Source: Scytalidium lignicola
Lineage: Eukaryota; Ascomycota; Leotiomycetes
Length of the DNA: 64,000 nt
Direction: 5' to 3'
Assembly (NCBI GenBank): GCA_002812745.2
Contig: NCSJ02000031.1
Location: 1 to 64,000 of the forward strand
Shown: positions 32,082-44,064 of the stretch, piece by piece
Layout: each line of letters opens with the position of its first letter
How positions within the stretch are numbered: the stretch's first letter is position 1
Position numbers and translations under genes: made by a program
The notes under the pieces: model-generated
Told to the model about the DNA's origin: nothing
Databases searched by the model: none
The model's input: only the letters and a program-made list of their open reading frames with translations

Positions 32082-32258
32082 TGTTGAATTAAAGCACAGC
32101 AAAAGAAGTACACAATATAAAGTTACTCAGAATATATTGTAATGTTGTACAGTAGTAACTACATACACGTGGAAGAGCTAATTAATAGAACTACCTAAAG
32201 TGGAAGTTATATGTAATAAGAAAGTAATGCCTGAGGTAATAACTAGGATATTACAACA
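32082..32258 (-). repeat. 3' LTR of the copia element
   Basis: Shares tgttgaattaa, atatattgtaat and gaagttatatgtaataag with 36850-37014 in the same orientation; about 12 bp longer than its partner. Confidence 0.8.
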
Positions 32259-32391
32259 TACTCTTATGTTATCAAAGCACCGAAAATTAATGCAAAAGTA
32301 CTTTAAATCTCATACAAAAANCGAATACGAAAATACTTAAACTATAAAACAAAATATTACAAGTATAATACCAAAGCTTAAAATAGGAAAT

Positions 32392-34200
32392 TTATCGATT
32401 CAAAGCAATTGATTTCAGACTTAACAAATTCATAAACTTTGTATGTTTGACTAAATTTAAAGCTTTTATAAGGTTATTAACTATTATATCTATAATAAAG
32501 ATATAATTTAAACAATCTCTTCTGATTATACCTTTCTCATGTACAAAGTGATATCTGATATCAATATGTTTAGCCTTTTTTAATTGTTTAGTAATCTTAA
32601 CCATAGAAAAGGAGCTTTGATTATCATCATTTAAGGTGATTTTAAAGCTCAAAACGTTAACTTAGAGTTCTGATAACAATCTAGCTAGCCATATAGCTTT
32701 ACATAACACTTCAAAAAGAGTATAATACTCAGCTTTTGTAGTAGACAGAGTAACACAAGGTAATCATTGATAATGCCATAAAATAGGTTTATCACTCAAA
32801 AAGAAGAGGTAACTTATAGTAGAACAATGCATTTCTAAACAACTACTATAGTCAAAGTTGTTAAAACTGTAAAAATCAAGGTTTTCGTTGCCTTTGAAAG
32901 TAATTCCAATATCTTGAATGCCTTAGAAGTATTAAAAGACTTGTTTAGCTAACTTCAAGTGTTATGGAGATGGATTTTGAAGGAATTATAAGAGTTAAGA
33001 GATTAAAAAGGACAAATCAAAATATGTTTATGTTATAAGATATATAACAAAACCAACTTTTTCAAAGTAAAGCTATACATCTTAAAGAGTAACTATATTA
33101 TTGTATTTGACTATGAACTTGATTACATTTACCTTAAATAGAGTAAAGTAAGGTTTAATATTGTTGTACTCAAATTGATTAAGAATCTTTTTGACATACT
33201 TATCTTGAACAAGAGAAATGGTATGTTTCTCTTAATCTTGTATAATATATACCCTCAAAAACCAAGATGTAAGTCTTATATCAATCATTTTGAATAAATT
33301 GTAGAGAATTCACTTAACCTTGTTAAATTAAGAGCTTTCAAGACTGATAATTAGAAAATCGTCAATATAAGTGCAAATAAAGATATTTAAACGTTGATTA
33401 AAAAAGACATTAAGGTTGGATTGAAGAAGAAGAAAGTTAATTTCAATTAGCTTTGAATTGAACTTCAATTGCTAACAATAAAGAGCTTGCTTCAGTTTAT
33501 ACAAAGACTTCAAAAGAAGAAGAATAAGGTGATCATTACTATTGATATCAGCATATTCAACATTAAGAGCTTAAAGATTCTCAACAGTAAATCTCTTAAG
33601 GAGATCTATATAGATCTCTACATTGATATCACCATTTAAAAAGGCTATAACAATGTCCATTTAATGTATTTGCTAACTATGAACAGTAGCAATTGACATT
33701 AATACCTTCTATGTTGTTGACTTGATAATACTTGCTCAAGTTTGATCATAATCTACTTTATAGCATTGTTTATATCCCTTGATTACAAACTTAACTTTAA
33801 AGTGTTCAATTTAACAGTTTGCATTGTGTTTAATACAATAGACCTATTAGCCTTTCAAGGTATACTTTCCAAGAGGAAGCTAAGTAAGCTTAAAAGTCTT
33901 ACACTTCACCAAAGACTTAAGCTTAGTTATTATAACATCTTCTTATTCCTTAGAATACAAAGTATCAAAGGCTTCCTTGTAAGATTTCAGTTTTATGAGA
34001 TTATCTGTTATAATTAAGGCATACCCTAAATTCAAAGTAGAACAAGTTGTAAGATAGTGGCTATAAGCTATAACAACTGCTAGAGGTTGACCAAGAATCT
34101 CTTCTTCATCAGGAAAAGCTCTAGAAACGACTAAAGATAGAGAAACAACTAGAGATAAAGCCTGAATACTTGATTTTACAACTTACAAGTGTATAACATA
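32392..34200 (-). pseudogene. copia pol relic (RT and RNase H)
   Basis: The minus-strand translation shows the RT catalytic box YIDDFLII at 33358-33369 and downstream text such as HTISLVQDKYVKKIL that matches the copia RT C-terminus. After many stops the end reads HIDIRYHFVHEKG ... IKALNLVKHTKF at 32565-32425, the conserved copia RNase H end. Catalytic Asp residues in YIDD survive by chance. No functional frame remains. Confidence 0.75.
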
Positions 34201-35830
34201 ATTCTCTGTAAGATCAACATGTGTAATATCAGAGTTATTAATGTGTCCTAACTTAGGCTTCTTATTCTTTGAGCCTTTTAAACGACTACAACTGCATTTG
34301 GTAAGTACAACTACTTGAGGAAGTTTATCTTCAGACACTTCCTCCTCCTCCTTAGTAAGTTGTACAACCTCCTCAAATGTAGAGTTTAACTGTGGAAAAA
34401 GAGTTACATCTTGCAGAGTAGAAGGTGGAGATAGTGGAGAATATGAGGAACTAGCTTTAGCAATAACTTTAGCATCTTGAGCTTTGACAACAAGCTCTTC
34501 TAAGCGTAGATTACCCTTTGTAAAGGTAATATAAGAAGTACAAACTAGCTTATAAGTGTATAAAGGAACTTAACAATAATAAATCAAGTTACCCTTAAAG
34601 CCTAATAATATACCCTCTTCAGCCTTAAAAGCTATCTTTTAAGAAGTTATACAATGTTCCTTATTGATATGTATAAAGATTTTAAAACCAACAACATGAA
34701 GGTTTAATAGATTAAGTTTATAATTAATACTAAAAGGAGAAACTTATTTTATAAAAGCTTTAAATAGAGTAATATTACTTACAAGAGTTCTGGTTACAAG
34801 ATGATTGTTAATATATATAGCTGATTTGTACATCTTATTCTAGAGTATAAGGGAAATGTTAATAGCAATTATAATGGTATAAGTTCTTGTAAATATAAAG
34901 TGTTTAACTCTCTTAAAGATTTCATTTTGCTATAATGTATAAGAAGTAATCTCTTCATGTCAAATACTTTTATAACTATAGAAAGTATTAAGTTTCTCTT
35001 TATTAAACTCATTTTTACTATTAATTCAAATTAATTTAAGAGTAATATTTTACTGATTCTTAAGAAGAGTACAGTGTGTAATTATAGTATCATATATACT
35101 CTTCTTTTCTTTATAGATATAACCTTAAGTAATACTAGAGCAATCATCTACTATAGTAATGGCATAATGATGCTCATTGTAGTTAACAAGTGTAATTGTA
35201 CATATATCAATATTCAAGACCTTACCAACTTTGGTGGATTGTTTTCTAAGTTCTTAAGAAACACTTTTTTNCAAAACAACCATATTCATATACTTTACAA
35301 AAGAAGAAGTCTTCATCAGAGGCTTTCTTCATCAGCTTAACGTTAATACCAAGAGTAGTTTTAATTATATTCTTGATGACCTCAAGGCTTGTATATGTCA
35401 AACATTGATGAATAATATCCAGACTAGGAATTGTTTAACAAATAAGAAATGCTAAAATAAATGTTGTTAGAATGGATGTTAATCTTAAATAGATATTGGC
35501 AAGGGAGGTAATGACAACATTGTATTCAACGTTGTTCTTATTGAATATACCAGATGAAGTAATACAAGTGTTATTATTTTATACAAGGAATTTTAAGGCT
35601 TCGAAAATATTGACTAGAAATGTAAGTATATACTATACATTAGTAAGTGTTAAGAGGAAAGACAAACCATCTGAACAAGTAGTTTTGAGTATAACAATGT
35701 TTATACTTACAATTAGAGCAAAACTATTACTTGTCTTTATAAGATGAAGATCAGAATACATTGAATAAGAACTAAAATTAAACTAATTAAGATTATTAGT
35801 AATATGATCAGTAGTATCTATATTTGTAAT

Positions 35831-36162
35831 CTACTGATTATGTATAAACATGGAGAAAGTTATAAGATTAACAATAACCAAGTTAACAAAGTTAAGGTTA
35901 ATAATATTGGATTTGTCCTTTGAATCAGACTTCTTAAGTTTATCCTCACTTTTCTTCTTCTTCTTCTTATTAAACTGTTTTGCCTTATATTCCTCAAGCT
36001 TCTTAGGATGCTTTTGAAAGTAATTGGATTCCTTATGACTATTCTTTTTGTAATGGTTGTACTTGATGTTTTTAAAGCTTTTTGAATTACTTGAATTGAA
36101 ATTGTTCTTGTTATACATGATAGTACTAGAGGAGTTAGTAGTAGAGATAGATTTATTAGCAA
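35831..36162 (-). pseudogene. copia gag zinc-knuckle relic
   Basis: The longest minus-strand frame reads YNHYKKNSHKESNYFQKHP followed by KKLEEYKAK. This aligns with the copia gag CCHC knuckle, but all Cys positions are now Tyr and the Gly is Ser, each explained by G-to-A in TGC/TGT or GGT codons. His in SHKES remains. Confidence 0.75.
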
Positions 36163-36849
36163 TGTCCTCTATAAGTTGAGTAAGTATAAGTAGCTTTTCA
36201 GATTTACCAGCTGAACACTAACGTTTAGCCCAAATAGGATATTCATCCTTAAGACTAGAAATAAAGATGAATTGATAAAGAAGCTTCATGTTATCACCCT
36301 TGACAACCTTTAAATTGGCTATCATTGACTTGAACACAACAATATACATATTTATAAAGTTGAAGTAATTATGTTTAATAGAGATTAGCTCAAACAAGAA
36401 CTTTTATTGTAAATTACAACCTTTTCCTTGATATTGAACTTTCAAGGTAGCCTAAGCAAGCTTTGCTATATCATAGTCCTTGATTAAAAGTATAACCTTA
36501 TTGTTAATATTAACATTAAGACACATATAAGTTTTAATGTCATCTTTGTACTAGATCTTCTACTTAGGAGTATCTCCCTTAGGAGGTAAAATAATATTAT
36601 CAACATGATCTTCAAGACCTTTAAACTAGAACAATACTATAAGACAAGAGTTCTAAAGGTTGTAATTCTCTGAACCCTTAAGTCTTTAGTCCTTAAGAAG
36701 AACTACAATTCTAGAATTGTCAGTTATGCTGAAGGTAATAGCTAAACATGTGGATATAAGTAAACAGAGACAAAAAAGGTGTTAATCAACATAATCAACA
36801 TAAAAGAAGTAAAGTTAACTTAATTACATTATTACTAAAATGTATAACC

Positions 36850-37014
36850 TGTTGAATTAAACACAACAAGAGGTTGTGTAATTAGGGTTACTCAAATATA
36901 TTGTAGTATTATAGTGTAATTACATATGTACAAGTGAAGTTAACTACTAGAAAGGGAAGTTATATGTAATAAGTAAAATGTAATGTTTAAGGTAGCAACT
37001 AAGATATTATAACA
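36850..37014 (-). repeat. 5' LTR of the copia element
   Basis: Partner of 32082-32258; see that entry. In element sense it lies upstream of the gag relic. Confidence 0.8.
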
Positions 37015-39282
37015 ATAACTAATCCTTGTATATATAATACTTATACTAATTATAGTATACAAAGAGTTAAAAAGCCTTTAAGATTAAGAAGAAAACATTA
37101 TATAAGTATATTTCTAACATATTAATAGTATATACTAATCATATAATAACATTATACAACTCTTCTTGTAAAGGATGATGATAATGTTCTTTAAAGTTCT
37201 TCAACTCTTAGTATATAATCTAAATATGTATTATATATACTTTATTAATAATTATAACATGTTGTAATACTATAACTATTAAACAAGGTTGTAAAATCTT
37301 TAAAGAAGGTATATTAAATCCAAGAGTTTTATATATACCCTTTATATACTAATTACAATAAGTATATATCATTTAACATATTATGTAGTCAAAGAATATA
37401 AAGCATAAGCTTTGTATAAGCATAATATATCTTTTCAGCATTTTTAATGGTTTTTAAGAAAGTATAAGTTATGGATAAATAGTACATATATGAAGGTTAA
37501 GGAGTTTACAAAATATATTAAGTAATAAGGAAAATAAAATGAATATTCTAAGACTATAAATTACTTATATTATACATATACTTTACTTATTATTATTATA
37601 ATATTTCTAACTTCTTTATAATTTTGTATTCCTTTTTTTGTTATTTAATAATATATTTTTGTTTATTGATTTCTTTTATACATAAAGTATAAACTTCTTC
37701 TTCTATTTAATTTAATAACTATTAAGATTAATATTGTTTTCTATTAAAAGGTATAAAGTGTTGTATATTAGAAATATATGTATTACTTATACTAATTATA
37801 AATAATCCATCATTTACAAATATAATATCATCTAAACTTGAAACTAATATAATATTACTTAATAGATAAAGACTTGTTGAATTAACTGTTGATATATTTA
37901 GTATATCAAAAGGATTTTTAAGATTATAAGGTAAATCAGGATAATATACTCAACATTGAGTTGTACACTAGTATTGTCTGTCTTTGTATATACTCAGCAT
38001 ATACTATACATAAGATTAGAATAACCATTACTTAATTTTCTTATTTGTATAAATAATCTTACTTGATTATTTCAATTCCTTTATAATAATAATATTCTAA
38101 GCTTATTAAAAGTTTATTTTGTTAATATTATATCAATAGCTTATTCTTTTAATCTAAGAAGACTATTATTTATACTGTATAAATATTATATATATGCTCA
38201 CTTCAGAATAACTACTAACAAATTCAACTTTCTTCTAATGTAATTATTATCTTGAAAATAATTACTTTTATTTAATAAAGTATACTTTCAAGTATATATC
38301 CACCATTTAAGATGGATTCAAGACTAATCTTAAGTTAAACTAATTAATATCCATAGTATTCTTTTACTCTTAACCTAAGATTTAAACTTTAAGTATATAA
38401 TATATATACTCTTCATACGTTAGAAGAGATTAGCTTTTGAAGTTAACTCTTATATTTTGTAAACTAAGTATTTTGCAAGATATATAAGTTATTGTTTTAT
38501 AAAGTTTTGTTGAATATAAACCTTCTCTTCTCCACTCTACTTCTTTCTCCTTCATTCTCAGATCAATCATCAACCATCAACAAATTCAAAACCTAGCAAA
38601 GGAAAATTATAAAAGGGACCCTGCATATCTTTTCCAACTCTGTGATAGATGGCTTTCAAAACTTAAGATAATATTAGCTTTGGTATAGGCCATGAAGCAG
38701 GATGACTTTCTATGCTTGAGATGAAAAAAATCGGCATTATTCAAGTACCTTATATCTTTCCCTTTTATCTCAAGACCCTGGAAATGTTTTGGCCCAAGGG
38801 CACCGTTCGCAGAACTGGGTCATGGAACTTGGAATTAGGAAGTATGGGATGAAGAGGTTATGACCCGCTGAGGGAGACTTGTGCAAACTTGATTTGTTTA
38901 CAAGTATCGTTACATATGGGTATGTACAGTATTCTTCAAGAATGACACTTGGGAGTATCGCTAATAAAACGTCAACAGTACAGAGTGCAATCAAGTTCGC
39001 GTAAGGTGTGGAGGAAGCATTGGGAATCTTCTTTGCTGTTGTTATCTTCCATGGTTGCTTTTTAAACTCGCGTGGTTGGTAGGATAGCTCATTAATTCCA
39101 AGTTTGTGACTTTGTTCTTTAGGATATCGTACTATGAAGTTCGAGGATTGTTTGAGGTTGGTTATGGTATTCAATATAATAGTCTTTCAAAAAGTTTCAA
39201 AAGAATTATGCCACAGCATCTCACAACCGTAGCACATATAATTATAGCGTATATATATATTCATTTCTTCGCCTATTTTGCT
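37015..39282. other. AT-rich block, no gene
   Basis: 37015-38500 is almost entirely A/T with no open frame, as in heavily RIP-mutated DNA; no protein motif can be read. From about 38520 base composition returns to normal (ctcttctccactctac). A 134-codon minus frame at 38770-39174 has no recognisable domain and lies in the 3' flank of CDC123. Confidence 0.5.
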
Positions 39283-40562
39283 CTATCTTGGAGTAACAGA
39301 AACCTCCTCTTCATCAGAGGATCCCGAGTCATCATTTATATTACCCATCTCTAGTTCCCCATTAATCATCTTCTGCCATTGCGTCGCGAAATCCCTCATT
39401 CCCGTCTCACCAGAGAGACTAGCATCTACAACATCTTTTGGCAGCTTATGAGCACTGTACTGTGGTGTAGCAAAGCTGTACGCTTCTGGATCATCCCTCT
39501 TTATCAGTCGTAATTCAGGGGTCCATATCTCTTCTTCTATAAATTCGTGACTCTCGCTGTCTTCCGTATCTTCGTCGCTGCTATGAGGAAGCTTCTCTGG
39601 CGGACTAGAATCAGGAATACCGAGTAACGGCCTTGGAACCGACATTGTGAGAAGTTCTAGCCAAGAAAACAGTAACGGATCGGTCCGTGGGGCCCAGGGG
39701 TTGATGTCCATCAGACGGACCTTGTTGTATGGTTCTGGAAGGTAGATATCAAAAACAAAGTTCGATTCTGGGAAGGTATCTTTCAAGGTGCTGGTGAAAA
39801 ATGACTGGATGGTTGAGATGTGTGTGGGGATGAAGGGGAAGAGAAAGTCAAAGTGGTTTAGGTCGCGTTGGCAGATGCCTATGATGCGTCTATCGCGCAC
39901 GAAGCATCGGAATTCGCAGGATGGGTTCACCTTGAACCATTTTCGTAGCACTAATACATATTGTATGTCGTCTTTAGTGAGTGGACCTTCTGCTGTATCA
40001 TCGAAGGCGTGCTCTAGGTCGTGAGTTATGAAATCACTCGATTTGAGCAGCAGATATATGTCGCTAGGTGTCGCGCACTCCATGCTATTCTTCTTTATGC
40101 TAATCCACGTTGCATCCTTTGGCGCCGACCAGTTCAACTTTGGCGCAACGAGGCCCCCAAGTTCTGCAATGGCATCTGTAATCTTCTGGTGGATCTCTGG
40201 AAATGCGTCTTGTGGCTCTGGTTGCGGTTCAGAATCCCAATCGGTACTCGTCGATGTGTCATTGTATGTCCCGTGTTGTGTAGGAGTTGTCTCTGAAGGG
40301 AGGACTATGCCATCTTCTCGGAGGTAGGAGAGGAACTCCGGTGTGAGGGGTATGATGCGAGATTTGATCGCGCAAGACCGGTGCCTAGAGAAAATGTAAG
40401 TTTTGAATCTGAATTATCTTGAGTTGCCTTGGTTCGTCACTTTTTGTGCCAGGACTCATATGAGCAATGCAGGATATGTTCTCTAGTTACTGGCGGGAAA
40501 GGTAGTCGAGTGAGGGGTTGTGAAGCCGTTGGTGGATCTCGTGAGGGCTCTAAGCCAGGCAT
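39283..40562 (-). CDS. cdc123: Cdc123, eIF2 assembly chaperone
   Basis: Exon 1 40562-40441, 56 bp intron (GTGACG...CTAG), exon 2 40384-39283; 407 residues. D123 family: an ATP-grasp-like protein that joins eIF2 gamma and alpha so that eIF2 can form, and so controls translation start; cytosolic. Seen: [15 protein letters not shown] and SWHKKHR at the N-terminus (the splice makes this join), [32 protein letters not shown], the Arg-rich [17 protein letters not shown], and DIYLP ... [19 protein letters not shown] near the end, all standard for the family. The C-terminal tail is acidic. Length is close to the yeast protein. No damage seen although it borders the AT-rich block. Confidence 0.93.
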
Positions 40563-41572
40563 GTTGAATTCGTGTGTAACTGTCAAAGGGATAATGAAGT
40601 GAATGAGGTAACGCAAATTGTAGAATAATTTGTTCAGATATGATCTTTAGAGGGGCAACTATATTTGTAGATGTTTTTCCTTTTAGAAAATTTTAAGGTT
40701 CTACGGAGCTGGCAGCTACCGTGACTCAACGCTAGATTTGGTGGCAATTGGCGGGGTAGCTCCAGAGCCAAGATGACCTCACATATCCAGGGACCTTCAG
40801 GAGACGAATTTGCTTAAATTAGATTAACCCAAAAGTCTGCAGTGGGGAAAATTAATAAAACGAAGCTCAGTAGCTATTCCAACATCATGAACCACAACTA
40901 CGGTCTGGGGCTTTATATTACATTAGTAGATCGACATCTGAAATCAACTTCCCGGTAATGAAACAGTGGCTTTCACCAAATTTCCATTCTGCTGCAGGAT
41001 ATGTCTCACTCCAATACTTGATGCTGATATCGGGCTGTAAGGTACTAATATGTACTAGTTTTCCATAGTTTATATCTATATAGCTTCCTTTTTATTGGTA
41101 GCCAAAGACACGGAAAGTTACCTTCGAATCAATGTTTCTTTAAAGCGTGAGCTTTCTCTTAAGTGAGTGATGAATTGAATGTAACTTGACACAGGAACGA
41201 TCTTTTGCTGTAACAAGGGCATTTATACACCCAACTGCTACAAAGTACCATTCACGTTGCAACCCAGATTTTACAACATCCTTTCACTGACCATACTATT
41301 AGCACAACTCAGNTTTTTTTATATAATATAAACCATTGGTATTTACGCATGCTAATCGACATTTCATACAACTCTTCCAAAAAGACATTTACCACCCAAT
41401 TTTCACTCCCACGGTTTCCATAACATAACATATCCAAAAGACCACACGCCTTAATCCATACAATATTTGATACTCCCAGTCCCCTGATTTTGTGCCATCG
41501 ACGCCAAATGCTATATGCTTACCATCCCATAATGATTATTTTGTTCAAAAGGTAACCTCCCCCAAAAATAAT
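40563..41572. other. intergenic between two minus-strand genes
   Basis: 5' region of cdc123 and 3' region of the next gene. N at 41313 before a T run. No other gene seen. Confidence 0.5.
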
Positions 41573-42430
41573 CTACCCCATAAGTTTCACAAAATAACTG
41601 TCGCCTTCCCTTTCCTTCTCCTTCAATATCTCGATAACAGCCTCCTCGGGTGGTGGGGATGGCGGCATGTCCGGAAAGCCATAAGGCGAGAGTCCATCTA
41701 AGGCGTCTAAGTACTCATACCCCTCGCCGAGCTCTGTCGTTGGATTCATGATGTTAAAGTCACTGTAGATGTCGGAAACCTTGTTGGGTCCTCCATCGTC
41801 CACAGCGTCTTGATTTCGCTCGCCGTCATTCTCTCCATCATCGTTACCCCAATCGCAACAACAGGGCTCATCTTCCAGATCCAACGCATCATAGTTCGAA
41901 AGACCCAAAGGCGATGGTGGTAATGGTTCTAACGGTCGAGGTGTAGGCGGGGGAAGCTCGCACAAGGGTAACGTATGCCTGTCCTTATCCTGCTCCTGCA
42001 ACATCTGTTTCCTAGTCGCGTCCAACCGCATCCTCATCCTATTCATGATCGCAGCCTTGCGCAGCAGATTCTTATTCACTCGATTCTTTTGCCACAACGC
42101 TATTTTCGAGACACCACGATTGGCGATGTTGGTTGCTGGCTGCGAGAAGGGTCGACTAAGTCGGGAGGTGATTAAGTGCAAGCGCAAACGTCTCTTCTTC
42201 CTGCCAGCATTGCCTCCTCCATCGACATCCGACAGTGCTCGACGACGCTTGAAGGGACGGCTGGGAGGCGGGGGAACAAGGACCGGTCGATCGAAGGATA
42301 GCTTTAGTGCAGGAGAAGCCGAGAAGGTGAATGTGAATTGATATTGATCCTTGGCGAACAGTCCATCGAAATAGACCATCACCATACTCACGTATCCGGA
42401 GTTCGGGAGTGACGACAGCGTGGACGGCAA
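41573..42430 (-). CDS. conserved fungal unknown, basic/acidic protein
   Basis: At least 285 residues. I do not know a named member, but the block KKRRLRLHLITSRLSRPFSQ ... NRGVSKIALWQKNR ... LLRKAAIMNRMR is of a kind conserved among ascomycete hypothetical proteins. It follows an N-terminal SGYVSMVMVYFDGLF segment and a Pro/Arg-rich linker with a putative nuclear signal (PFKRRRALSD, GRKKRRLRL). The C-terminal half is acidic and Pro-rich. The frame is open upstream of 42430 without an ATG until a stop near 42505, so the first exon must lie upstream behind an acceptor such as cccatcag (near 42457); I could not fix it. Likely nuclear. Confidence 0.7.
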   Translation of the reverse strand: MPSTLSSLPNSGYVSMVMVYFDGLFAKDQYQFTFTFSASPALKLSFDRPVLVPPPPSRPFKRRRALSDVDGGGNAGRKKRRLRLHLITSRLSRPFSQPATNIANRGVSKIALWQKNRVNKNLLRKAAIMNRMRMRLDATRKQMLQEQDKDRHTLPLCELPPPTPRPLEPLPPSPLGLSNYDALDLEDEPCCCDWGNDDGENDGERNQDAVDDGGPNKVSDIYSDFNIMNPTTELGEGYEYLDALDGLSPYGFPDMPPSPPPEEAVIEILKEKEREGDSYFVKLMG

Positions 42431-44064
42431 TACTGGGGCCGCGTGTCGATGCTGATGGGTATTTATAAGGATTATAAATCTAAATGGTGAATAGCTTTAA
42501 ATTCGAGAGTGTGTGCAGTTAAAGGGGTGTCTTCATCTCCTCCACGAATATTAGCACACGAAAGCATTCGGTCATCCTCTGAGGGCCGTAGGTGTACAAA
42601 AAGCCTTTAAAAGGCCAGAAAAGAATAAGGGATGCGAAAATGCAGTTTGATATCGTAGGTTGGTTAAAGAAGAACCAGAAAACCAAGAAGATAAGAAGTG
42701 GTAAGAGCAAGGGAGATAGAAGAAGTATGGTGAGGAAGAGAGGGAAGATGAGGAGTGACGAGGAGGAGGATAGTCGGACATCATGGTCACGAGCAATGGG
42801 TGGTAGCGTTATGGTGCTAAGCACCCGGGAGGAAGGGAGCCAAACTTGCAGCCGACCATTGCGGGGTCTGGGGGACAGGGGACATGGAACAGGGGTTGCC
42901 AAAGTCGCACAAATTTTCACCTACTCAGCCAATGAGCGTCTGGGGTGCGGGTCACGAGGCAGCCGTGTCAAGGCTAAAGCCCCAAATAGGTATGGCGTCT
43001 ATTTAGCAGCAATGTTTAAACCCAGTTAGGCAACTCCTTCGTCCGGTCTCATGGTCCTTTCGCGTACTTTTTCCATTTGGATATTTTGGATCGTCAGAGG
43101 ATCAGTTACAGGACATAACAGTACTCTACTCCGTACCTGCTACAATTACAGAACTGTACTCTGTAAAATACTCCCCTATCGAATCTGTGCCGACAGCGAG
43201 AGCTACAGCGCTGTACTGCTGACGAAGCTGATGAGTATGGGTCATTACCGTGCCATACTTGCTCATGCTCTCAGACCGCCCTAGGCGGGGATGAATAAGC
43301 CCCATTGGCCGCAGAAAAGAGGTGGAAGTGTTCTTCCAATCGTGTGCACAGTAAGTAATTAGTGCGTGTACGGTACGGGCCCTGGATCTGCCCTAGAGCC
43401 ATCCGTCGACCCCGGATTTTGGATCGCCCAGCCAGTCATTCTGCGACAACGGGGCGAAAGAAGAAAAGTAATATAAAACAAATTTTCACGGTAAGAAGCA
43501 AAACATGTTGCAAAAAGCAAAAAGGGATCGAAAAATTTTCCCTCCGTCTCTCTCGACAACTCTGAGTTTTCGACCTCGGAGCCTTTCGTACGACATCAGT
43601 GCCCAACGTTGACTCTAATAAGCCTGACTCAGATCCTTAGCTCTTAAAATGCTTCTAGAAGGCATCGAAGGTCCGGTGAACTCCGTCGCTCCGCTTTTGT
43701 CACACCATGGTGGTCTGCCTTACTCAGGGCGCCATATTTGCGTGTGCAGCATGCAGCGATGTGGATGCTAATTGGCCAAAATGTGATACCGGTAGTTTGG
43801 AGGATTAATGAATAGGGTTGGTATATTTTTATATTCCATGGTCACATGAGGCTGTTCTGTCAGATCGGGAAATACATTCTCCAACAGCCGGAAATGATTA
43901 CATAATCCATTCTGAGTTCGGATCTCAGCCAAAGTTTAGTCCGATATGGGATAATGGAAGAAAGTCGCGTCGCGCCAAACATGCAGAATAGCAATAAATA
44001 ATAATACTGTTTTTGATTGTCCTGAATCGTGATCAAAGCACTGGCTTGAGTTCTTCTCTCCTCC
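42431..44064. other. 1.6 kb without a supported gene
   Basis: Contains the promoter and probably the missing first exon of the preceding minus-strand gene. Frames at 42519-42920 (minus, very hydrophobic) and 42592-43029 (plus, basic) are antisense shadows of a biased-composition tract. A stretch near 43120-43220 repeats tact-ccgtac and tacag-type words. No gene called. Confidence 0.4.

Larger units (their letters stand above)
32082..37014 (-). mobile_element. Ty1/copia retrotransposon, RIP-mutated
   Basis: About 4.9 kb bounded by diverged LTRs: 36850-37014 (5' LTR in element sense) and 32082-32258 (3' LTR), both reading TGTTGAATTAA at one end and ACA at the other on the plus strand. Internal order on the minus strand is gag zinc knuckle (about 36100), reverse transcriptase with the YIDD motif (33358-33369), and RNase H / C-terminus (about 32650-32392), which fits copia. 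The whole element is extremely AT-rich and stop-filled. Element flanks (agtta, ataac) do not match as a target duplication. N positions at 32321 and 35271. Confidence 0.85.

Noticed and set aside
38770..39174. 134-codon minus-strand frame downstream of cdc123
   Set aside because: No recognisable motif; could be 3' UTR or chance in a region leaving the AT-rich block.
42519..42920. 133-codon very hydrophobic minus-strand frame that could be a membrane protein
   Set aside because: Composition is driven by a purine/pyrimidine-biased tract; both strands are open, and no homologous motif or splice link was found.
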